Assembly: GCA_947179485.1 (NCBI GenBank)
Contig: OX359250.1
Coordinates: forward strand, 26,856,654 to 26,920,653
Reading direction: 5' to 3'
Source: Allacma fusca
Lineage: Eukaryota; Arthropoda; Collembola; Symphypleona; Sminthuridae
Length of the DNA stretch: 64,000 bases
The position numbers were made by a program, and so were the translations under genes. Below, in pieces: positions 1-10,441 of the stretch; position 1 is the first letter of the stretch; the number at the start of each line of letters is the position of its first letter. The notes under the pieces were generated by a model. The model was not told the origin of the DNA. It made no database searches and saw only the letters and a list, made by a program, of their open reading frames with translations.

Positions 1-352
1 TTCAGCTTAACTGGAAAGGAACGGTCAAGCAAAACTGTCCAACCAAAGTTGGATTGAGTAAATACGGAAGAATTGTGAAGCTCATTAACCGTAAATATTT
101 TTCATTTATGCTTTCGTTTCAATTTAATTCAAGTATTGCAGTATTTGTAGTTGTACTACTTAAGTTAGTAGTAGTAGTACGTACTATTTTAATTACGTAA
201 ATAATTTTGCAATTTATGTAGAGACGGTGCGAGTTCTAGTTGGTGGGGCCACTGACAAGGCCATTCAGGATCGGATTCAGTACTGGCTAAAACACGCTAA
301 AAATCGTATCCGGGTCTTCCAGGCGGAATTAATTAATCCGCAGGCAACCTGA
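1..352 (+). CDS. 3' end of an unidentified gene (partial, last two exons)
   Basis: The penultimate exon runs into the window and ends at 57. A GT donor follows at 58-59, an AG acceptor lies at 220-221, and the last exon runs 222-352, ending in TGA. The join is in frame (phase 1). The visible tail has about 60 residues and ends with the segment RIRVFQAELINPQAT. An AATAAA-type polyadenylation signal lies near 459-467, which supports this as a true gene end. I do not recognise the family. The gene starts to the left of the window, so its length and domains are unknown. Confidence 0.5.
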
Positions 353-1704
353 ATTTGTATTTTATTTTTTGACCCCTATTAGGTTACCATTTGCTTGGTT
401 CTTATTTGTTTGAAGTAATTCAATTTGTAACTAGTAAATGCACTCATATATGATTGGAATAAATAAAAGTCATTTTTGCTGCTTAATTATGTTTATTGTT
501 TCAAAAATATATAGTTCAATTCGTACGTCAAATTTACAGTCTCGAATGACGTCTCGATGACGAAAGATACGTGGTTTAATTAACGACAAAACTCAACGTC
601 CGATAGACCATAAATACCGCGGACATTTTTTACTCAGAATACCGTCGAATATCAACGTTCAAATGACCATTTCACGTTAAATTATTACCCTTATTTAACG
701 TCGGGTTGACCTAAGTTTCTACTCGGGATGTACCATCATCTCATTCATAATGGTTGCATGCAGCTCTCATTCTTTTGAATGAAGACCTTAACTTTTTTAA
801 GTTACTGAAGCTTGCAGTGTATAAATCGGTAATTATTAGTATTAAAGATAATAACCCCGTCACTAGTTAGAGATATTTTGTTGAGTAAAATAATAGCAGG
901 AAAAATGTCGAAGGTAAGCCATGTGTCAAAAACAAATCCCTTTGCTCAGTTATTATTATTATACTTATTCACGGTGTCAAAAAGATTCAACAGTAAAATT
1001 ATAAATATGGGTTTTCACCCCAGACACGAAATTTCCAATTCTTAAAGTAAAATACAATCTGTTGTGACGTGAAATAGTATACAGTATTGCTACAGTGTAG
1101 CGGTAGTAATTGATACTGTTGTTGGTTTAAATAGAAGAAAGTGATTTTTATTTTATTTTTAAGTTATTTGACAATAGCAAAAGTAATGAATATTAGTTCA
1201 TAGTAGTATTGTATGAAATGATGAAATGTATTATGGCGAGATGACTAGAACTATTATTATATTTTTCTGGTTAAAATGCAATGATGATTGACAATGGGAC
1301 AGAATGCCTTAAGACTAGGAACTGTTAACATCTCAATAAATACTTTTGTAAATCATTACTAGAGGTTTGATCAGTTGGGAAATTATATGACTGAAGACCC
1401 TTTGATTACACTAAGAATATGCTTGATAAGCAATTTGTTGAAAGTTGTCTGTATAGGCAATCTTGGACTTTAAGCCAACTTGGGTAATTATTCCGTACCT
1501 TCACACATAAATAAAATACATTCTTTTCCCTAATCCGTTGTTTGGTTAACTGATACTGATGGGATAATATCTACAATATTGTTTGAAGAACGAAGGTTGC
1601 CAGAGGAGAGCTTAACTAGCAAAATACAATTAATGTGATTAACATTATGACCATAATGTAATTACCTGAGGATACATAAACTTGTTACCATAAAACAACT
1701 TTTA
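353..1704. other. Intergenic, no gene recognised
   Basis: AT-rich DNA. The left part holds the 3' UTR and poly(A) signal of the preceding gene. A TATA-like sequence near 820 is followed by a tiny possible first exon (ATG TCG AAG then GTAAGC at 904-918), but no convincing downstream exon was found, so no gene is called. Confidence 0.4.
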
Positions 1705-3736
1705 TCAGTTAAAAATTGAAAATATTAAATAACGCACTGATAATATTTCACAGGCAAAAACTCCAGGTGCAAGGTAAATTCCAAAGATCAGAGCAATGAA
1801 CTCTAGAATAACATTATGCAATGTGAAAGACTTTGCTTCAATGGCCATAGTTTCCATAGTCATTTTCACAGCCTGATATCCCAAATGATCTCGCAGACCC
1901 ATCTTTTTAAATTTTTTTAACCACAGAATCCCGCCCTTTCCTCATCGCGTCAAGTGTCTGTTCTAGCCACTTTTCAAAATGATCAGTATTTTGAAGCCAT
2001 CCGACGCTAACGGACACTGACTCGGCGAATTTCGAATATTTTTTTAGTATCCCGTGAAAAGGAGTCTCAAAAATTGAATGCTTTGCTTTTTTAACCGGGT
2101 CAAAATTCCTATGCGCGGTTGCATTTTGAACAAGAGCCATCCACCTACCCAGAATATAATTTCTAACGGTAACTTTTCCGCCAACAACAGTTTCCATGAT
2201 AACTTTCGTGATTTCCTTCACATTCACATTCTCCATTCGCTCTTTGATCTTCAATTACGTTGGATTTTTCGTCTGTTTGAAAAATGTATCCGTGGCGCCA
2301 CCTGGGTAGTGTAAACATTTGATTGTGTATCTGTCATTTTAGCCAATTCCTCGGGAGTCTCCGGCGCATGCTCAACATCCGGATATGTTAGGAAATGGAT
2401 CAAATTGCTGTTGAAACAAGTTCCAATGATTATCGAGTAGAACAAAAACAAGATGGTGACCGGGCGAGCTGTTTTCGACGTATCTATGGATTACTGGAGC
2501 AACGCACAGTGCGGGGTGTTCACAGCCAAATAAAATGCCATCGTGTGAGACATCCGTGCGTTTCTCATCTGGGACAATTTGAATTTCGAATAAAGTAATA
2601 ATGAAAACATAAGGACGGAAAAAAGGACGGCTGTCCAAACAGCCCCAGTAAATACCAAAGCACCGCCGTACCGTTTGACACTGATCGATGGTAAAGAGGT
2701 GAAGAACCCTACAGCCCCGTTGGATATAATTGGAGTGTAACCAATATACGGATGTCGTTCGTAAGTCAAAGTTAAATAGTATGCCATATCGGATTTGGAA
2801 TCAACGAGAGCACCGATGAATCCATTCCAACTCCCATTGGAATTCTGAGCTTGATTTTTATAACCTCTGAAATCAAATTTAAACGTGGAGTTATACTTAT
2901 CAGAAATGGCTTTAGCGAACGTGTAAGAATAACCAGTTCGGAAAACATTTCCATCCTTCGGGACGTAAGATTTAGAGGGGTAGGTGTTTTAAATGAAGTT
3001 CTTGTTTCGAAGTAGATCAAATCTTGAATTTACCTCCTTGGAGTATTCTTCGATAGTAAAATATTTGATTTCGGATTGGAAGTGACTTTCATATACTTTA
3101 TTACAGGGGTGTCATAGACTGTGAATTCTCTGATTAATTAGTTGTTATTTTTAATTTCTCTGATGAATTCTCGAATTCCCACTTCTGCAAAAGCAAGGCG
3201 GATTTTTATCTCCTGTCCAACGAAAATCAAATGGGATTGCTGGGAATGGAGGTTAAATGGGAATCTCTGGAAACTTCGAAGTTGGTGTATGTTCTGGGAT
3301 CGGGGAACCAATCCTTTAGACGATTGCTGGAGTTCTCGATGAGTATCAGAACCTTTTCACAATGTGGGGAGTATTTCAAAATGTTGAATATGGTTATAAT
3401 AACTGAACCATTCGGATCCTTGTTTAAGGCCGTAATATTTAAAGGTAATATTGATAATTCAGAAATAATAAGTTTCACGTTGGGTGTCTCTTAAAATCCT
3501 GCGAAAACTCGGCCATGTCTCTCGCCAACGAAGTTTAAAGTACAGACTCCAGTGGCTTGAATTTTCTGAAAATCAGAGTCGGGCCAGATGTTTCCAGAAA
3601 CTACAGCTAAAATAGCGGTAGCAAGATTGGGATCCGCGGCGCATTTTGATTGGCGTACATATCCGGAGGACAGAGTTATGAGTAGATGAATAAAAACGGT
3701 AGATAACGTTGTCATTGTGTTCCTGGACACATCCAT
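1705..3736 (-). pseudogene. Ionotropic receptor (iGluR-like chemoreceptor) pseudogene
   Basis: Decayed member of the arthropod ionotropic receptor family, ligand-gated channels used in chemosensation. Reading leftward from 3736 there is a possible signal peptide (TTLSTVFIHLLITLSSG), then N-terminal domain pieces. Next comes a clear ligand-binding/S1 end (NGSWNGFIGALVDSKSD at about 2855-2785, then the TM1 segment GALVFTGAVWTAVLF near 2660-2610). The pore/TM2 segment (ILFLFYSIIIG, then SNLIHFLTYPDVE near 2445-2360), the S2 domain (ETPFHGILKKYSKF and WLQNTDHFEKWLEQ near 2070-1930) and TM3 (FIALIFGIYLAPGVFACEI near 1800-1745) follow. The reading frame is broken. There is an in-frame TAA between TM1 and the pore (near 2488) and another after NPT (near 2255). 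Frame changes lie near 2335 and near 1915. The N-terminal exons could not be joined cleanly. A few breaks could be sequencing errors, but four is too many for a working gene. Confidence 0.75.
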
Positions 3737-4788
3737 GCTGTTATGGCTGCTTGAATTCCTCCATAATTAAAAGTGAAGGAGAATCCGTTCAAAATAATGT
3801 CTTCGCTGCCTTGATACTATCAAAAGCAGCCCCAATCCATTACTATGTGTCCGTGAACACGACAAGTCAATAACTTGTATACTGAATTTTAAACGGAACA
3901 AGATATGTCTTCTATCGTATACAGTGCCCCATCGAAACAGGTACTGATAAAGAATTAATGAACTATCATATGTAGCTGCGATTATACTTAGTTAAAAACT
4001 TTCCCGGAGATTTTGTCACTTGAAGATGAAATTCATACTTTACATGTTTGAGTATTCTTGAACATACTTTTGATTTAGTCTTACAGTAATTGTGTTTCTT
4101 AATTATAATTCAATTAATTTAATTGTGGTAATCATAACTGGAATGGACAATTTTGTCTAAGGAATATTATATTAAAATATGAATTGAAAATCAATATTGA
4201 GGAGAAACGAGGTATTTAAATGAGTACAAATATAATTGGTGCAGGAAATTACATACTGTAAAAATTAGCTGCCATCAACGTCTACTGATATAATCAAAAT
4301 TCCAGGAGGAATAGTACCTTGACTTACGCTACAATATTAGTTTAATATTTAGCCAAAAACATTCCTGGATAAAAGTAACCCTAATTGTAAGTTCTATATA
4401 ATGAAATTTCCAAAAATATAAATAATATTTTCTGCTGGAGTTCTATATATGATGTTTTTGAATGCTAATACATTTTTCTGCATTCTTCTTCCATTTCTGT
4501 AAAATAATGGTTGTATACAAGTGTTTTCTAAATTATACAATAGAATGAACTTGGGTTGCATATTCCAAAACAATAATACATAGTGGGTGTGTTGGACGTT
4601 GCTCATGACAGCTTCCTGTGAGAATCGATTCCACGTACTCCCTGACCCTGCATAACTAATGAGGCTAGTCGATGTTTTATCACATTTTTGTAGAATATTT
4701 ACCTGTAGTGTTTGTTTCCGATTTACTTCCTCTTGCTCGTACCTCGTAGAGCATTTCCACAGAGTGTATTTTACAGTATAAGATACAT
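3737..4788. other. Intergenic, nothing recognised
   Basis: AT-rich spacer between the receptor relic and the hAT element. Open frames on both strands are short and have no recognisable protein features. Confidence 0.4.
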
Positions 4789-4796
4789 CCCTGAGC

Positions 4797-5611
4797 TAGT
4801 GCTGTCCATTTGAACAGGAGACACCCAGGTTTTTGGGAACAGGAACAGGAATGGGTGCGTACGGGAGCAAAATTTTTTTCCCCAAAACACTTTGGGAACG
4901 TTTGGGAACATAGAAATCGTTCCCAAAATATGGGAACAAAAGCGGGTTTGGGAACAGGAACAAAACGTGTACCTACCTGGTATTCACATGAAGTTTATAA
5001 TATAAAAATACCTCACAATCAAAATAATATTTTAAAAGCACGTTGCATATCAAATAAGTCCCTTTCGCACAACATAATTTTTAACAAAAAATATATTATT
5101 ATTATTTAACACGTGGCAAAAATGGAATTCTCTGGAACTTAATCCCAAAATTGTAGCTCAGAAAACTCCGACGTGCTCTTTTCCTTATTAGTTCAGCAAA
5201 TTATGTATATTGAAAGTGCTACCGGTCTTATTGTTAGCTAATTTCAGTTACTACTGTGCTTTGCGCTGCGATAATTAATTTAATGACTGTTACTGAATTA
5301 TCATTTAAATTCGAGTAGCTAAAGGTATTGGAGATGGTGTGCTGTTATTTATTTTTAATAAAGTGGATTTGATATTTGGTTTTTAAATCGATGCATAAAT
5401 GTGTAGGTTGTAATTTTCTGCTAGTGTTCAAGTACTTTTGGGAACAGGAATAGGAACATTCCTGTTCCTGCAGGAACAGGTCCAGGAACTTTGAATTGGT
5501 ACCTATTTTTATGGGAACAGGAACAGGACCATAGCTTTAGTTCCTGAAAAAATGGGTTCAGGTACAGGAACAGGTATAGGTACCAAATTTCCGTTCCCAT
5601 GGACAGCACTA
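4797..5611. mobile_element. Non-autonomous hAT element, 815 bp
   Basis: The ends are perfect 13-bp terminal inverted repeats, TAGTGCTGTCCAT at 4797-4809 and its reverse complement at 5599-5611. They are flanked by an exact 8-bp target duplication CCCTGAGC (4789-4796 and 5612-5619). Eight-base duplications and short TAG-starting ends are hallmarks of the hAT superfamily. The element encodes no transposase. The subterminal regions (about 4830-4975 and 5430-5600) are packed with GGGAACAGGAACAGG-like motifs, probably binding sites for a transposase supplied elsewhere (inference). The perfect ends and target duplication suggest recent movement. Confidence 0.88.
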
Positions 5612-5619
5612 CCCTGAGC

Positions 5620-6062
5620 TGCCTCTGAGGGGCTTCATTAGTACCGGTACCATTGTACAATTGCATTTACAATGCAAAAGTGAAGTTGGAAGTGAATTAA
5701 TAAAATTGCACCTAAAGGTATGCCGAAATAAGAACTTACAATTAGATGCATAGTTTTTGTGAAAACTATCCAAAATCTCATTTTCGTTAAATTTGTAAAT
5801 TCAGAAGGTCAGAGTGCACACAATATAACATGTGTTTGCAGATTCCGATCTACGGTCCACACAATAAATACGTTGCTAACAAAATGCACAAAAACATTTT
5901 TTTCCAGATACAATTTATCTTCTTTTTATATTTTCCCCCCAAATTTATACAATTCCAAGTCATTATGCGTACATATGTATTAAACATAGAATTTTTATTT
6001 TTGAAACTTAAATGAATATAACACGAACATGTAAACGTTTCCAGTCTCAATTAAATCTCTTT
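5620..6062. other. Spacer, no gene recognised
   Basis: Lies between the hAT element and the stop codon of the carboxypeptidase-like gene on the minus strand. It probably includes the 3' UTR of that gene. No coding or structural signal was seen. Confidence 0.4.
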
Positions 6063-7909
6063 CTAAATGTCCTTGTTAGCAATGAAATTCTCCACCAAAT
6101 CAGTGATCCATTCCGGTTGATCTTGAATAGCGTAACTTCCGGCGTTTCGAACCATCACGTAAGAAAAACTTCCCACACTTTGTGTGTAACCAGCAACTTC
6201 CCCACCCACACGCCACACTTTCCTGGGAGCAGCAACAAAGTCTGCGGCTTTGTTCCATTTGAGATTAAAAACCACCTCTTCCAGCTTATCATGGGTCAGT
6301 AAAATGTCAAATTGTCCAACGTAAATCAAAACACGGTAGCCCTTATTTAAGAGTTCCTCAACAGCAGCAATATGTGAGCCAAATGCATCAGTACCGAAAT
6401 TCTTTAGCACGACGTTATTCGTGGCTATGAACTTGTGCACTCCGGTATGAAGGTAATTGTGAACCTCCTTGGAGTCGATGAATTTTAAAAACCGGGCAAG
6501 GGAAGGTGGATCCCTCGATTTCAGAGCGCTATGAGTATCCTCAAAACCAGTGAGTTTTGCAACCAAGGAATCAGGACCAAGATGTAGGGATGCGCCGTAC
6601 TGCAAGGTAATTAAAACGCATGTTAACAAATGAGCACCAAATTTCCATCCCTACAACATTTCCCAAATTTCCTAAAATAATTTAGATTTCCTACAGCAGC
6701 TGCTTCCTGATCCTTTCCTTGCTTGTGAAGCTCGAATAATTTATCCGTAGCAATGGCAAACTCTTTCTTCTGCTGGGCGTTAATAAGTCCGATGGAGTAG
6801 TAATAATTCTCTTTCCGAACTTGTTCACTGTCCAAGTACGGTGATCCCATTATGATCCCCTTCAAATTAATTTGTACGGGGGAGTTTTTATTTTCATCTT
6901 CTAATTTCTTTGCAATATAGGGAATAAACGTTCCTACAGAAATGAAAATTGACACATTGTAATCACGAATTTGAAGCTTTCCAGACAGAGCCCAAAATGT
7001 TAATTAAGGCTTTGTTTTATTATAATTACCGGCATATGTTTCTCCAGCGAGGTAAAAGTCATTTTTCTGGAATTCCGTGAATACGGTGAAGAATTGTCGG
7101 AGGGCTTCGTTGAGCTGAGTTGCTTCATCGTCACTGCTTTTTGCGTATGCATCTTCACTGTCCGCAAAACTGAATCCTAAAATAAAATCGATACCACAAA
7201 ATATTTATTGCATTAAAATATCGCACTTTATCGCGCCGTTTTGGAATTAATTTCATATTGTTGAATGTTGATTGATAAACTGTAATAATTATTCTAATTG
7301 AAATAATTTACAACTGTTGGTAATTTTACAGAAAACAAAATTTACCTGAACCAACTGGTGCGTCTATGTAAAGCATGGAATGAGTTCTCGTCCAACTTGA
7401 ATTCCTACTTTTGAGCTCATTATTCTCACCCACATAGAAAGGGCCCGTCTCCAAGAACACGCCTTTCAAACAAGTGTAGCCGGGTAAGTCATTAATCCAT
7501 AAAATAACTGGAGCTTTGTCGGTATTTTCCTAAAATATCAAAATAAAAATTTGTTTTGTCGAATTCACCTTTCTAGAATAAGATTTAAATTATTTTTGTA
7601 CTAGATAATACTTTGTAAGTAAATTAAATTAAAGGATTTTACTTGTGCAGGGAAGAACCAGAAGAAGAGATTGGAATTTTTGGCTTCGTCTATGGTCAAG
7701 TAGCCGCTGTAGCTTTGGACTTCCTTTTCGGAGCTGATTTTGGACAATTTCATACTATCCTTGGCGGACTGTCGGGCTTTGTCAAGATCTCCGCCTTTTA
7801 TCAACGGAGTCAAGAATAAATCATCGTCACCTGCCGGTGCGGCGGAACTGATCTGAGCTCCGAGCGCAAGTGCGGATACGAATATGAATAAAATTCCGGA
7901 GGGGCCCAT
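6063..7909 (-). CDS. Serine carboxypeptidase-like protein (S10, CPVL-type), probably catalytically dead
   Basis: Five exons join in frame: 7643-7909, 7346-7529, 7030-7176, 6695-6933 and 6063-6599, giving 457 residues (CPVL-type enzymes are about 475). The start is the ATG at 7909. It opens with a hydrophobic signal peptide (about residues 1-24), so the product is likely secreted or lysosomal. The S10 fold is clear (FLETGPFYVG, FYLAGETYAG, VLIYVGQFDIL, DQPEWI), but key sites are altered. The nucleophile motif GESYAG is GETYAG, with Thr at about residue 197 instead of Ser. The catalytic Asp remains (about D377). The catalytic His of the NAGH motif is Ser (about residue 434). The usual oxyanion loop NGGPG(C/S)SS is replaced by NDLPGYTC. 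Introns and frame are intact, so it looks like a maintained pseudo-peptidase, perhaps a binding protein or inhibitor (inference), rather than a dead gene. Confidence 0.88.
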
Positions 7910-10007
7910 GTTGGACAATGAAGCAAGAAAAAGGATTCAAATAAGTTTAAAAATTTTGCCCAAAATATGAAGTAAAAATTTGAACGACAAATTAAAATCG
8001 CTAGTCAACTACTCGTTGAAGACCTAAAATGTGAGTGATTTACACCACTAACGCCCTGCTACTTATACGCACAAATTTAAAGCCCAGTACCATGCAATTT
8101 CCCAGAAATATCTCGAAGGTTGGGATTTACATACTCGTCATGAGAATTTGTTGAAACCCGTTAAGTTGGAAGTGGGGTAATTAATTCAATGATTTTTGCT
8201 CAATATTGTTTCTAAGCTGGGAATATTTTATAAGTTAAATTTTATAATTACATAATTTATCCTTCCAAGATCTTGGTTTTGAACATGAGGCTAATTGGTG
8301 ACAATTACCCTTGGATTTTCGAGAGAGTTCCTACACTCAATCTATTTTTGATCGCTGAAATTATTAAACATGTACAGTTAAGATCTGTGAGGGACAGTAT
8401 TAATTAGGTTGAAGGTTTGCATGACGTTTTCCAGACCTGGAGTCTGAAGCTATCGTCATTCGTAGAAATAAAACAAGGACAAGTACAAAATAATTAATTA
8501 CACATCATTAATTTAGGAAACAAATTCACATGGGTATTTGTGTTCCATTCTTCCGAAACTTCGGCTCATTAAAAGACCATATGAAGTCCGTATGAAATTA
8601 CCTATGTATATGCCATATTTTATAAACATGTGTATTTGAACATATCGTTGGCTAAATTCTAAAAAGTACCATTTTCATTTCATAACCTATGCTTTTTAAA
8701 TGGGTTCGCAAATGAAAATGGTATTTTTTTAAATTTAGCCAACGATATCAGAGAAGCCTCCTCCTCAGTGAATGTTATACTCGTCTAACCAGGTGCTCGA
8801 AATATGTGCATGCTTAGGATTCTGTGTGTGAAATCCGCAGGATGATGGTATCATAATATTATATACCCAAAAATTTTACCAACAGATCCTGTATACAGTC
8901 CCATTGTAACTAGTTCTACCTCGTACAGAATTTTAATGAATATTTCAGCCTCATATCATGCCATGTGATTCTGTAGATATACACCATTTTCCTCCGAAAA
9001 TGAAATTACAAAACTTGTCCTAGTTATTTTAATTTTAAAATTTTAAGTACTATACACTGGTTTTATTTCCCATCTCTAGCAGCTACGACTAGCCAAAAAA
9101 TATGCAAGAGTCAAAAATAATTACATATTGTTTTTTAAACTCGACCTGAGAGTGATTTTATTTTTCCAGTCATGAAATAGTTTTGAATAAAGTTAAAAGG
9201 AAATAAATACCTCAGTAGAAAGTAGGCTTGAGGCAAGAACAACATGACGTGACCACTGTGACATAACAAACAGAACATTCCAGATATGTGGGGTGAATAT
9301 GTTACGATAAGAGATCAGTTTTTAAAGGAACTTGCTAAATGCGAATTCACATAATTATAGATAATTACAAAGTTGGAACAGTCAGCTTGAAGAACATTTT
9401 GAACGGCACAAAATACATCTGTGTATTCTTACAGTAATTAAACATGTTCACCACTAAACAGTAGTCGTGCTGCTCTAAATTCCAAGCATAATATATCCCG
9501 AAAATACCTGCGAGTGTGGCATCCAGTCAGCTATAAAGACTCCTTGTCCTTTGTAAATTTCAAGGTTTCTTGAAACTACGTTGGGACCGTACGAAACTTG
9601 CTTTTCCCACTTATTGAAAAATTTACAAGCTAAAACAAGAATTTTCCCATTTAACAGAAATAGCGAGTGTTGATCATATTTCAAGTTCATCCTTGTGGAC
9701 ATATTTTCTCATAAATCACCTTGTCCATCAATATCCAGTTTCAAGATTTTTATGAATTAGAACAAATCCTGAGATGTGCACGTGCTAATTGCAAAAACCA
9801 GCCTTACCGGGACAGATTGGTTAAAACTTTGCAGAACATTGAGGGCAAACCCTGGACAAATTTATTACTTTTCATGATTGTAAATGTGTCGTAAACTAAC
9901 AATGAGTCCACATTCAGTATTTTTTCCTGTCAATTTCACTTGGAGTCTTTGTTTTAGTTTTTTTAACCTTAACGAGAAATATAGTAAATACAAATTTGAA
10001 AAATATA
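7910..10007. other. Intergenic, 2.1 kb
   Basis: Upstream side of the carboxypeptidase-like gene. It holds a foldback repeat at 8642-8748 (separate entry). One 75-codon minus-strand open frame near 9475-9702 has no recognisable features and is not called. Otherwise AT-rich with nothing seen. Confidence 0.4.
8642..8748. repeat. 107-bp foldback (hairpin) repeat
   Basis: Two arms of about 39 bp (8642-8680 and 8710-8748) are inverted copies with only two or three mismatches, separated by a 29-bp loop. The outer ends read ATATCGTTGGCTAAATT and its complement. Size and structure fit a small MITE or foldback element. No clear target duplication could be assigned. Confidence 0.75.
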
Positions 10008-10012
10008 AATAA

Positions 10013-10441
10013 TGATGCCCGTGGATGTTAACAGGGACTGTGATGCGGTGTCTGGGTTATGAATGGCGTGGAATTGTGAAAGCTAAGAAATGAGTAGTAG
10101 CAACGATAGGTTTTAAATTTAAAAAGTACGTTTAATTTAATGAGTCAAAAAGAATACAAGACAAAAATTGTAGGGAATGGCTGTGTGTTGATCGAAGGGA
10201 ATGTCAACGAGAACTGGTCTTCTTGAGACCTAAAAGTGCACACAAAATGCTTTAATTTGGAGGGAGATAGTCACTGCACAAAAGACCAATGTAGGTCACA
10301 GTTCTGGATCCTTCCAGCTTATTTACTTATTCTAAAACATTGATAAGGTTCACGGGGTCATCAGCTGCTCATGCAGGTCTAAGTGAATGGGAAGGTAGGT
10401 AAATGTGATAAGGCTGGGAAATATGTTAATGCACATTAACA
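10013..10441 (-). repeat. LTR (3' LTR) of the BEL/Pao element
   Basis: 429-bp direct repeat, nearly identical to 15935-16363, bounded by TG and CA. It is the 3' LTR because the element runs on the minus strand. Confidence 0.95.

Noticed and set aside
820-918. TATA-like sequence and tiny first exon (ATG TCG AAG followed by GTAAGC)
   Set aside because: No in-frame downstream exon with coding character was found before the receptor relic.
9475-9702. 75-codon minus-strand open frame
   Set aside because: No recognisable domain, no splice context, and open frames of this size are expected by chance here.
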